Shown: positions 1-6,433, counted from the stretch's first letter. The stretch: DNA of 8,145 nucleotides from Treponema sp. UBA3870 (GCA_002392275.1 DGGQ01000094.1:1-8145), one strand, 5' to 3'. Translations and numbers: made by a program. Notes: a model not told the origin generated them from the letters alone.

Positions 1-96
1 TTCTACAGCATTGCAGCTTTTTTGCTTTCGCACTCACACTTAGATTTTAGACTGGCAATAGCATATTAAAAGTCGAATTTCGGGCTAATAATCAGT

Positions 97-1569
97 CTAA
101 ATCCCTTCCTGCGATTTTTCGTATTCGTCAAGCCGCCTGAGTTTTTCTTCATCCAGACGTACCAGAAGATTTTTTTCCTGCGTCGGGATTACAAGACCCT
201 TGGGTCCGTTCTTTGCTCGCCTCAGATACTTTACCGGGGTGTAGTATAAATCTGCCTGTCCGTTTTGCCTTGCCTTTGAGTGGTAGACCGCAAGATTTCC
301 TGCGTAGAGAAGTATTTCAAGGGGTATCGTTTTTCCGCTTCGTGCCTTTATGAAAACATATCCGCCTGCAAAATCCCTTGTGTGCATCCACATGTCCTGT
401 CCCCTGACCGTGTGGCGGAGAAGCTCGTCGTTTTCGTTTGCCGTGCGACCGACGATTATCGTCCATCCGTCAATTTCATAGTGGAGTCCCGCGTGCGGCT
501 TTTCGTTTTTCTGTTTAGGTGCCGTGTCGTGGCGGAGCATCTGCTCGATTTTGATTACGTTTTTTTCTTTTAAAATCGCCTGGTATTCCGCATCAAGATT
601 TTGGATTGCGCGGCGTGAAAGTTCTATATCGTGCTCAAGGCTTTCCATTCCAGACGACGCTTTTTTATATTGCGAATAATATTCGGACGCATTTTCCTGC
701 GCGCTCTTTTTTGGATCCATGCGTATGCAGATTTTTTCGTTCGTGTCGTAATCAACAACATCGAGCGAAGTTCCGCCGTCCCATTCTGCGGAGTAGGCGA
801 GTATAAGGTCTCCGGTGTGTTTGAGCGTTCCTGAGTTTTCAAACTGTCTTTTTTTTGCGACAAGTTTTTCCAGCGCGCACTGCATTTTTGAGTGCTTCAC
901 GTTGTACCATTTTTCGGCCTGGGAAAGAAGCGACTCCCTTGAAAGAACGGAAGCGTGTTCGGTATAGAAGATGTCAATCTTTCTGTTAAAGTCAAGGCTG
1001 TCGAAATCTGTTCCGGGATTTTTTTCGGCGAACGATTTTTTCAGCCCGTCAAAATTTCGGATTGGAAATCTTTCGAGCGCGGCGGATTTTTCTTCTTCGG
1101 TCGCATCCCTTTCTTCAATAAAAAACTTCTGTCCGCTGGTCTCATTTTTTTTCGGGCGGCGGTACATGCAGTCCTGGATTATGCCGTCCTCGTCAGTGAC
1201 AATGATATTTGCCGCGCCAGACCACAGACGTATGTAGATAAAATATTTTTTTTGCCAGGTGGACACGTCCATCTTTATGATTCTGTCCAGCCCAATCTGC
1301 CTGCACGAATTGATTCTCATGCCCTGAACGTTCGAGCGCAGGAATTCATGGAAGCGGAGAGGCTTGTCGTTTTTGGGGGCCTTGTATTGTGTCCTGTTGA
1401 TTCTGCAAACATTTGCCCCCGTGCAGATTATTATGTTCGAGAGCAAACCGTTTTTAATTGTCCTGAATGAAACCATGTCGTAGCCGGGCTGGACTATTTC
1501 CTGTATGAAGGAACCCTCCAGATCCAGCTCGCCAAGAATCAGGTTAAGCTCATTGCAGTTCAGGGACAT
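97..1569 (-). CDS. NFACT-family protein (RqcH/Rqc2/FbpA-like), ribosome-associated quality control
   Basis: A 490-aa protein with NFACT architecture. The N-terminal NFACT-N domain (about residues 1-200) carries the conserved Asp-Arg pair at 95-96 (context GLDRII), which in Bacillus RqcH and yeast Rqc2 is needed for tRNA handling. A helical, probably coiled-coil middle (about 210-345) contains the family signature DPKKSAQENASEYYSQYKK (285-303). The C-terminal NFACT-R/DUF814 domain (about 363-460) shows WTIIVGR, the DMWMHTR motif at 392-398, and YSKAR-like and YTPVKYLRR motifs. By family knowledge it would bind 50S subunits carrying stalled nascent chains and recruit tRNA-Ala for C-terminal tailing; older annotation calls it fibronectin-binding. 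It is somewhat shorter than typical homologues (about 550-590 aa), mainly in the middle. The ATG at 1567-1569 is preceded by AGAGGA, 8 nt upstream, inside the upstream gene, whose end it overlaps by 20 bp. Family assignment is firm; the exact role is inferred. Confidence 0.9.
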   Translation of the reverse strand: MSLNCNELNLILGELDLEGSFIQEIVQPGYDMVSFRTIKNGLLSNIIICTGANVCRINRTQYKAPKNDKPLRFHEFLRSNVQGMRINSCRQIGLDRIIKMDVSTWQKKYFIYIRLWSGAANIIVTDEDGIIQDCMYRRPKKNETSGQKFFIEERDATEEEKSAALERFPIRNFDGLKKSFAEKNPGTDFDSLDFNRKIDIFYTEHASVLSRESLLSQAEKWYNVKHSKMQCALEKLVAKKRQFENSGTLKHTGDLILAYSAEWDGGTSLDVVDYDTNEKICIRMDPKKSAQENASEYYSQYKKASSGMESLEHDIELSRRAIQNLDAEYQAILKEKNVIKIEQMLRHDTAPKQKNEKPHAGLHYEIDGWTIIVGRTANENDELLRHTVRGQDMWMHTRDFAGGYVFIKARSGKTIPLEILLYAGNLAVYHSKARQNGQADLYYTPVKYLRRAKNGPKGLVIPTQEKNLLVRLDEEKLRRLDEYEKSQEGI

Positions 1570-2896
1570 CTGCGCAATCCTCTTTGCCTGATTCGCTCTG
1601 GAGTTCGGAAAGTTTTTGCTGGATGGCGTATGTGAACTGGGCCTGTGTCTCCAGTCTCTGCGCGAGCATCTTGCTCAAAAAGATTCCGTAGTGCGGATTT
1701 TTTCTAATCAGCGAAAGGAAAGCGGTCTTTGGAATCCGGATCAGCTTGCAGTCGTTTCCAAGTGCCACAACCGTTGCGGTGCGCCTGTCGTTCAAAAGGA
1801 ATGCCATCTCTCCAATGAACATGTCGTTTGGCGTGAGCGTGCTGTTGAATTTTTTGTTCACGAAAACACCGAACTGACCGGAGACGATGAAGAAAAGGTT
1901 GTTCGACATCTCATCCTGACGGCAGACCACCTGCTTTTCCTTGTAGTTGATTACCTCGAACGTGTTCATGATTCCCGGAATGGAGTTCGCCGAGTTGATT
2001 CTGTTTGCGATTGAGAAAGTGACCTGGTTGCCCTTTTCGTTGTACGCGAGCTTTTTCACATACTGGCGGCTGATTGATATTCCGCGTCCATGTGTTTCGG
2101 CTTCCCTAGATTTTTTTTCCAGCATGGCCTTCCAGTCGAATCCGTCACCGTCGTCCTCGATTCTGAATGCGGATGCCTTCTCGTGGATTGCGTAGGAGAT
2201 TCGGATTTTTCTGTCCTTGTACTTCGGGTCCTCCGACTTTTTTTTCAGAAGCTCCATTATGTCCCCGCCGTTCATAAGCCACTGGGTTTTTTCCTCGTAG
2301 CTGATGTCAAGGTTCCCATGCTCAACGGCATTGGTCAAAAGCTCCATCAGTGTCATCTGCAGACCGTCCCTGTCCTCAAGGGAAATGCGGTTCGTGTTGT
2401 ATAGGTAGTTGACAAGGAAGTTCGTGTAGAAGCGTATGTCCATCGGGTCGTTGTTGCATACGAAGCGGCCCTCCTCCTGTCCACCGATTATGTCCTGCAT
2501 TCCGCGTGTGAAAAGGAATCTCTGGTTCTGGTAGAGGATTTTTAGTAGTCTTCCGAAGTTGTGCTCAAAGTCGGATACGGTTAGGACGGCGATGATGTTG
2601 TTGTCCTTGACCATCTCCATTTTTTTTACTTCGTCACGGTTTTCGCATACGGCAATGATTCCGCCATAGTGGAGCCATGAGTCCGCGTGGATTGTCTCTA
2701 TGATTTTTTCGCAGTCAATCCCGGAGGATGAGTAGTCCAGTATCTTGATTTCCGGCATCTCGTAGTTTATGTATGAGACCACAGCGTCCGTGTCTCCCAT
2801 TGTTATTGAGCTGAAGAATGTTGGAAACAACGAGTTGGCCTTTACCGCCGTGTCGATTATCTTCTGGTTTGTGGATGCTACTATTATTTTTTTCAT
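1550..2896 (-). CDS. Signalling fusion: receiver-like domain, RsbW-type ATPase, cyclic-nucleotide-binding domain
   Basis: A 448-aa cytoplasmic protein with no signal peptide or membrane segment. Residues 1-125 have a response-regulator-like pattern with a candidate phosphoacceptor Asp54 (KILDYS), but the N-terminal acidic pair and the C-terminal Lys/Thr switch residues are not evident, so it looks like a pseudo-receiver. Residues 155-300 form a GHKL/HATPase domain of the anti-sigma-kinase type: N-box MELLTNAVEHGN (184-195), G1 box EDDGDGFD (247-254) and G2 HGRGIS (269-274). Residues 310-415 form a cNMP-binding domain with a phosphate-binding cassette around GEMAFLLNDRRTATV (Gly362, Glu363, Arg372). 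The likely role is ATP-dependent partner switching or Ser/Thr phosphorylation controlled by a cyclic nucleotide; partner and ligand are unknown. The ATG at 2894-2896 has GGGAGGA upstream, at a rather long spacing (about 14 nt). It is the first gene of a two-gene unit with the NFACT gene. Domain calls are firm; function is inferred. Confidence 0.85.
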   Translation of the reverse strand: MKKIIVASTNQKIIDTAVKANSLFPTFFSSITMGDTDAVVSYINYEMPEIKILDYSSSGIDCEKIIETIHADSWLHYGGIIAVCENRDEVKKMEMVKDNNIIAVLTVSDFEHNFGRLLKILYQNQRFLFTRGMQDIIGGQEEGRFVCNNDPMDIRFYTNFLVNYLYNTNRISLEDRDGLQMTLMELLTNAVEHGNLDISYEEKTQWLMNGGDIMELLKKKSEDPKYKDRKIRISYAIHEKASAFRIEDDGDGFDWKAMLEKKSREAETHGRGISISRQYVKKLAYNEKGNQVTFSIANRINSANSIPGIMNTFEVINYKEKQVVCRQDEMSNNLFFIVSGQFGVFVNKKFNSTLTPNDMFIGEMAFLLNDRRTATVVALGNDCKLIRIPKTAFLSLIRKNPHYGIFLSKMLAQRLETQAQFTYAIQQKLSELQSESGKEDCADVPELQ

Positions 2897-3206
2897 AAAA
2901 CGATTCCCGTCCTCCCTTTTTATGATTTTCGGATTCTGCCGGGTAGATTTTTAATGGAAAGTTGATTGCATTTAAAAGTGTAAAGGCAATCTCGAAAAAC
3001 TTCAGATTTTAGAGTTTGCCTAAGGATTCTGGATTGATGGGAGTTGCGGGTTGAAAAAGGTTTCCGGGCGGAGTGTAGCGGAGGCCGGCGTTTTTAAAGA
3101 GATTTATCCCGCAGAAGGGGTAGCGGAAGACCGCCTGCGGGCTGGAGCGAGGGGAAGGCTTTCCCCTCCCAAATTGCGTTGTATGTGCCAGAAAGTGCTG
3201 TGACCC
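2897..3206. other. Intergenic region without a supported gene, between divergent transcription units
   Basis: This gap separates the minus-strand signalling gene from the plus-strand rpmB promoter. The first 160 bases are AT-rich and should contain the minus-strand promoter; the best candidate, TTTAAA-17 bp-TAAAAA reading leftward (about 2949-2977), is weak and not annotated separately. From about 3061 the DNA turns GC-rich and strongly palindromic (separate entry). The one ORF crossing part of it, on the minus strand at 3104-3337, overlaps the rpmB promoter and start and has no recognisable domain, so it is not called. Confidence 0.6.
3061..3170. repeat. GC-rich cluster of hairpins and near-repeats upstream of rpmB
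   Basis: Three palindromic elements follow one another. The first is GCGGAGGCCGGC around 3078-3089. The second is a nested hairpin with CCCGCAG (3108-3114) pairing to CTGCGGG (3135-3141) and an inner GCGG-AAGA-CCGC (3123-3134). The third is a perfect 8-bp stem, GAGGGGAA (3149-3156) with TTCCCCTC (3161-3168), around a 4-nt loop. GTAGCGGA occurs twice (about 3075-3082 and 3120-3127), so the first two elements look like diverged copies. No U-tract follows, arguing against a simple terminator. All of it lies upstream of the rpmB transcription start. An interspersed REP-like repeat is plausible but cannot be shown from a single window. Confidence 0.5.
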
Positions 3207-3235
3207 TTGACACTATGCAAGAAATTTTGTATAGT
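3207..3235 (+). promoter_or_regulatory. Sigma-70-type promoter of rpmB
   Basis: TTGACA at 3207-3212 is a perfect -35 consensus. It is followed by exactly 17 bp and then TATAGT at 3230-3235, which matches the -10 consensus at five of six positions. The predicted start near 3242 gives a leader of about 27 nt before the rpmB ATG, with AGG at 3259-3261 (7 nt spacing) as the likely ribosome-binding site. Confidence 0.8.
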
Positions 3236-3268
3236 TTTGGAACTGTTTATTTGAAGGTAGGTAAGAAA

Positions 3269-3496
3269 ATGAGAACATGTGACCTCTGCGGAAAACATCC
3301 GATGCATGGAAATAAAGTTAGCAAGACATATCACCACACACGCCGCGTATGGTATCCGAATCTTCTGAAGATTAAGACAGAGATTGACGGAACCACAATG
3401 ACTCTCCGCATCTGCACACAGTGTCTGCGCAGCGGTTTTGTCACAAAGAAGGTTAAGGTTGCCCGCCCGACAAACGAGGCTCCAAAGACCAACTAA
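3269..3496 (+). CDS. rpmB: 50S ribosomal protein L28, zinc-binding form
   Basis: A 75-aa protein beginning MRTCDLCGKHPMHGNKVS, with the L28 pattern of a basic N-terminal half (HHTRRVWYPNLLK) and an RICTQC segment near the middle. Cys4/Cys7 and Cys49/Cys52 form two CxxC pairs, marking the zinc-binding (C+) version of L28. It is a structural component of the large ribosomal subunit. The ATG at 3269 was chosen because the longer in-frame TTG start (3179) lies upstream of the promoter and would add 30 residues absent from L28. The gene appears monocistronic, with its own near-consensus promoter and a terminator about 30 nt past the stop. Length is normal for the family. Confidence 0.95.
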   Translation: MRTCDLCGKHPMHGNKVSKTYHHTRRVWYPNLLKIKTEIDGTTMTLRICTQCLRSGFVTKKVKVARPTNEAPKTN

Positions 3497-3526
3497 TTTT
3501 TATCCATTGAAAGCTATGGAAAACAG

Positions 3527-3560
3527 ACCCGTCCGATTGAGAACGGGTTTTTTGTGTTTT
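3527..3560 (+). terminator. Rho-independent terminator of rpmB, probably bidirectional
   Basis: ACCCGT (3527-3532) pairs with ACGGGT (3543-3548) around a 10-nt loop, followed by a T-rich tract (3548-3560). The stem lies just past the stop of the convergent membrane-protein gene. On the minus strand it is followed by CTGTTTT, so weaker termination of that unit is also plausible. Confidence 0.75.
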
Positions 3561-3906
3561 AAACTTCCTTTTGTTCCTTGCCATCCGTCTGCTCTTTGTT
3601 TTCGGTGGCGCTCTTTTTTAGTTTCTCAAGTCTCTCGCGCATGATTGCAAGGGTCCCCATTACGGCGCATCCCTCGAATATGGCTGTGATGTAGGGCTTG
3701 AACAGAATCAGGTAGGGCAGGGCGCATACAACTCCGCAGAGGACTATTGACATGGTGTAGGACGGGGTGACTTTTTCGGCGGCGATGTTTTTTTGTGCCA
3801 TGCTTTTTTTTGTGCGCGAAATCAGGATGAGGAGGGTGGCCAGGGTGGAAATCCACAGGACGGTTCCTCCAAGGCAGATTGCAAGGTTCAGGGCGTACGG
3901 GTTCAT
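3559..3906 (-). CDS. Small membrane protein of unknown function, translationally coupled to the Nudix gene
   Basis: A 115-aa protein with three likely membrane segments at about residues 6-29, 51-69 and 72-90. The cytoplasmic tail (about 90-115) is highly charged and rich in Lys, Glu and Gln. A short Lys-rich loop separates segments 1 and 2. No catalytic motif or known family was recognised. The ATG (3904-3906) overlaps the stop of the Nudix gene as ATGA, and a strong GGAGGA (complement of 3911-3916) sits 4 nt upstream, so coupled translation is likely. The Lys-Lys codons at residues 33-34 are encoded within an 8-A run. The gene ends at the bidirectional rpmB terminator. It is real on the basis of start signal, overlap and hydrophobicity; no function is proposed. 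Confidence 0.7.
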   Translation of the reverse strand: MNPYALNLAICLGGTVLWISTLATLLILISRTKKSMAQKNIAAEKVTPSYTMSIVLCGVVCALPYLILFKPYITAIFEGCAVMGTLAIMRERLEKLKKSATENKEQTDGKEQKEV

Positions 3907-4454
3907 TTTTTCCTCCGGGTTTCAATCCATTTTGCGAGTGCCCTTTTTGCGGAGCCGAATGCGAGCAGGCAGTTTTCGATGTCGTCCGGCGTTTCGATTT
4001 TTACCATCTGGAATCCGGCGACCTCTGATTTTTGCGGGCGAACTTCAAAACTCTGGGGCAGGCTTGCGGTGAAAAATATGTCGCAGGTTTTGTATGTGAA
4101 GGACCCATAGTCGTAGCTGTTTGGGTACGAGCACAGGTAGGAAAGGTTTTCCGGGACAATGCCGATTTCCTCCAGGCACTCCCTTTTTGCGGCTTCCTCC
4201 ACTGTCTCGTCGGGGTCCACAAATCCACCGGGCAGAGCGAAAAATCCTTTTCTTGGTTCCTTGCCGCGTTTTTCCATCAGCAGTTTTCCGTCTTTGTCGG
4301 ACATCAGGACTCCAACGGCTGCCGCGACATTGTTGTAGAGCTCCATCATGCAGTCCGGGCATTTCCACTTTCGTCCACCGCCAATGGTATCGATTTTTGT
4401 GGAGCCACAGAGCGGACAAAATTTTAAGCTGTTTTTTAATCTGCTTTCTTCCAT
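3903..4454 (-). CDS. Nudix hydrolase with N-terminal zinc ribbon
   Basis: A 183-aa protein from the ATG at 4452-4454. Cys13, Cys16, Cys32 and Cys35 form an N-terminal zinc ribbon (FCPLCGS and WKCPDC), as in NudC-like Nudix proteins. The Nudix box runs from Gly77 to Gly98 and matches G-x5-E-x7-RE-x2-EE-x-G exactly, giving the metal site for hydrolysing nucleoside-diphosphate-linked substrates. The NudC signature SQPWPFPxS is absent; the corresponding region reads SYPNSYDYGSFTYKTCDIFF, so the substrate is uncertain and NADH pyrophosphatase is not claimed. The frame stays open upstream. An ATG at 4470-4472 would add six residues, and the TTG at 4560-4562 would run into the relA leader. None of these starts has a Shine-Dalgarno; 4454 is preferred because a -10-like box sits just upstream. 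It overlaps the downstream membrane-protein gene by 4 bp. Confidence 0.85.
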   Translation of the reverse strand: MEESRLKNSLKFCPLCGSTKIDTIGGGRKWKCPDCMMELYNNVAAAVGVLMSDKDGKLLMEKRGKEPRKGFFALPGGFVDPDETVEEAAKRECLEEIGIVPENLSYLCSYPNSYDYGSFTYKTCDIFFTASLPQSFEVRPQKSEVAGFQMVKIETPDDIENCLLAFGSAKRALAKWIETRRKK

Positions 4455-4585
4455 ATAAATACATTCTAGCATAGATTTTTTTGAATTTAAACCGGGGAGT
4501 TTGCTTGTTGTGGGAATTTGCTTGTCTTCCACAATTGGAGGAATTTTGTTAAAATGGTTCAAGCCGTTTGCTACGGGAGGGAATC
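4455..4585. promoter_or_regulatory. Divergent promoter region between the Nudix and relA-like genes
   Basis: About 130 bp separate the two divergent starts. On the minus strand, TTTAAA (4485-4490), 17 bp, then TAGAAT (4462-4467) forms a moderate promoter whose start would fall at or next to the Nudix ATG. An 8-bp direct repeat TTGCTTGT occurs at 4501-4508 and 4518-4525 (17-bp period) and could be an operator or chance. No convincing promoter was seen for the relA side. Confidence 0.4.
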
Positions 4586-4640
4586 ATGCAGACAGAGACT
4601 TTTGAGACCAACAGGACGGAGACCAATCCCCAGATTTTGA
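4554..4640 (+). CDS. Possible 28-codon leader ORF overlapping the relA-like start
   Basis: An ATG at 4554 follows GGAGGA (4537-4542) with 11 nt spacing. It opens a 28-codon frame that runs through the relA-like ribosome-binding site and start codon in a different frame and stops at TGA 4638-4640, 55 nt inside the relA-like gene. The peptide is Arg-rich (7 Arg, mostly AGA/AGG) and resembles nothing known. Most of its sequence is constrained by the overlapping gene, so only the start signal argues for it. It may act as a translational regulator, or the upstream GGAGGA may be fortuitous. Confidence 0.3.
   Translation: MVQAVCYGRESCRQRLLRPTGRRPIPRF
4575..4581 (+). promoter_or_regulatory. Ribosome-binding site fixing the relA-like start
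   Basis: GGGAGGG lies 4 nt before the ATG at 4586. It supports that start over the in-frame TTG at 4568, which would place the Shine-Dalgarno inside the coding region. Confidence 0.7.
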
Positions 4641-6433
4641 TTGACAAGTTTTTTGAGACTTTCTTTGGCGTCTATTCCGGGGAGGATGAAAAAAAGATTC
4701 GCGAGGCCTGGGCCTGGCTTGTCGAAAAGACTTCTGGAATCAACAGGCCGTGTGGAAGTCCCTACTATCTGCATCCTATGCGCGTGGCATGTGCTCTTGC
4801 CAAGGGGCGGCTCGGATGGGAATCAATCTGTGCGGCTTTTTTCCATAATCTGCAGGAGTTTGACCCGGACTGTATGGATGAAATTGCACGGAGGTTCGGG
4901 GATGATGTCGCTAAAATCTGCTCGGGGACATCGAAAATTACTTCGCTGAAATTCAAGTCATCCTCAATGCAGCAGTCCGACGCAATCCGTAAAATGCTTT
5001 TCGCAATGGTTGACGACATCCGCGTGATTCTTGTCAAAACTGCCGACCGTCTGGACCGGATGAGAAATCTGAAGTCGGTGGACGCCGAGACACAGAAACA
5101 GATTGCGAGCGAGGTCATGGAGATTTGGGCCCCACTTGCGGACCGTCTTGGTATGAACGACGCGAAAAACGAGATGGAGGACCTTGCCCTGAAATATCTG
5201 CACCCCAAGGCTTTCCAGCAGATAAAGTCTTTTGTCGCATTGAAAAAGGGGGAGCGGGAGGACTATCTTAAGAACGCCGTCAAAAAGATTCAGGTGAGGG
5301 CGGAAAAAATGGGAATCTCAGTTTCGATAGCAAGCCGCGCCAAGCATTTTTATTCAATCTACCAGAAGATGCGGAAAAGAAACAAGGAGCCGGGGGAGCT
5401 TTTCGACCTTCTTGCGCTCAGGATAATCTGCGGAACGGAAGCCGAATGTTATACGCTGGTCGGAATCGTACATTCTCTCTGGAAACCGATGGAGGGTAGG
5501 TTCAAGGACTACATCGCCATGCCCAAGGCCAACGGATACCAGTCCCTGCACACGACGGTCATCTGCGAGGGAATGCCTCTCGAAATCCAGATCCGCACAC
5601 AGGACATGCACAATATTGCAGAGCATGGAGTCGCGTCGCACTGGCTGTACAAGAAGGGGACCAACAAGGACATGGTTCGCGCTGAGGATTTGAGCATAAT
5701 CAACCAGCTGATGGAGCTTAGGAAGGAGAATGTCAACGATGACACATTTTTCCAGACACTCAAGGATGAGCTTCTTGGGGATTCCATCTATGTGTTCACT
5801 CCGCGCGGGGATGTCAAGCAGCTTCCCCTTGGTGCGAACGCTATTGATTTTGCGTACGCGATACATTCCGGGATTGGGGAAAAGATTGTCGGGGCAAAGG
5901 CTGACGGAAAAATCATTCCAATTACCGCCGAGCTGAAGAACACGCAGATTGTTGAAATCCTCACGAATCCACAGGCACATCCGACTCAGGCGCAGCTTAA
6001 ATCGGTCAAGACGGGGAAGGCAAGACAGAAAATCCACTCGTGGCTTGCGGCGAACGACCCGACCTTCATCGACAGGGATGCCCTTGCAAAAAAGGAGGCG
6101 GATTCCCTTGCCCATGCCATCCATTCACGGGAGATTGCACAGCAGCGGGCCGCGGAGGGTAAAAGCCGGAAGAGACAGAAATCTACGACCAACTACACCG
6201 GTCTGGTCCAGATTGACGGGGACACGAACTACATGGTGACAATCGCAAAGTGCTGCTGCCCGCAGCCGGGGGAACCTATCGTGGGTTACGTCTCAAGGAA
6301 CAGGGGAGTCACAATCCACCTTGCTTCCTGCCTCACGTTTTTGAGGATTCCCGACATAGCTCACAGGACCGTCGAGGTGAAGTGGGACATGGAAAAAAAT
6401 GAAGCGGAAGGCCCGGGCAAGAATGGTAATTGA
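4586..6433 (+). CDS. RelA/SpoT-family (p)ppGpp synthetase with degenerate hydrolase domain and no ACT domain
   Basis: A 615-aa cytoplasmic protein. The N-terminal HD-type domain (about 30-195) keeps His63, His87, Glu91 and Asp154, but the HD motif reads HN (Asn88) and the following catalytic ED reads EF (Phe92), so (p)ppGpp hydrolysis is probably lost. The synthetase domain (about 215-355) is intact: RAKHFYSIYQKM, Asp274 in ELFDLLALRI, RFKD at 305-308, PKANGYQSLHTT, and Glu333 in LEIQIRT. RFKD is the charge motif usually seen in bifunctional Rel, not in monofunctional RelA (EFDD). A TGS domain (about 400-461) and the conserved zinc-finger/CC region with Cys556-558 (about 538-582) follow. The protein then stops after HRTVEVKWD, where a C-terminal ACT/RRM domain of about 80 residues would normally begin; family length is usually 700-750. 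It would make ppGpp from GTP/GDP and ATP on starved ribosomes. Family assignment is firm; loss of hydrolysis is inferred from residues. Confidence 0.93.
   Translation: MQTETFETNRTETNPQILIDKFFETFFGVYSGEDEKKIREAWAWLVEKTSGINRPCGSPYYLHPMRVACALAKGRLGWESICAAFFHNLQEFDPDCMDEIARRFGDDVAKICSGTSKITSLKFKSSSMQQSDAIRKMLFAMVDDIRVILVKTADRLDRMRNLKSVDAETQKQIASEVMEIWAPLADRLGMNDAKNEMEDLALKYLHPKAFQQIKSFVALKKGEREDYLKNAVKKIQVRAEKMGISVSIASRAKHFYSIYQKMRKRNKEPGELFDLLALRIICGTEAECYTLVGIVHSLWKPMEGRFKDYIAMPKANGYQSLHTTVICEGMPLEIQIRTQDMHNIAEHGVASHWLYKKGTNKDMVRAEDLSIINQLMELRKENVNDDTFFQTLKDELLGDSIYVFTPRGDVKQLPLGANAIDFAYAIHSGIGEKIVGAKADGKIIPITAELKNTQIVEILTNPQAHPTQAQLKSVKTGKARQKIHSWLAANDPTFIDRDALAKKEADSLAHAIHSREIAQQRAAEGKSRKRQKSTTNYTGLVQIDGDTNYMVTIAKCCCPQPGEPIVGYVSRNRGVTIHLASCLTFLRIPDIAHRTVEVKWDMEKNEAEGPGKNGN

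Noticed and set aside
1..69. Possible plus-strand C-terminal tail of a gene entering from the left (frame open to TAA at 67)
   Set aside because: Only 22 codons with no recognisable motif; all frames are too short to decide.
955..1470. 171-codon plus-strand open frame opposite the NFACT gene
   Set aside because: Antisense shadow of a gene with clear family motifs; Phe-rich composition comes from the A-rich coding strand.
3179..3268. N-terminal extension of rpmB from a TTG
   Set aside because: It would include the promoter itself and adds 30 residues not found in L28; the ATG at 3269 fits family length.
4455..4562. N-terminal extension of the Nudix protein from a TTG
   Set aside because: No ribosome-binding site, no domain match in the extra residues, and it would overlap the leader region of the divergent gene.
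4568..4585. Upstream TTG start for the relA-like gene
   Set aside because: The Shine-Dalgarno GGGAGGG lies downstream of this TTG and correctly precedes the ATG at 4586.
5354..6124. 256-codon open frame on the minus strand, antisense to the relA-like gene
   Set aside because: It lies wholly within a well-supported gene, shows no recognisable domain, and is a codon-bias shadow.
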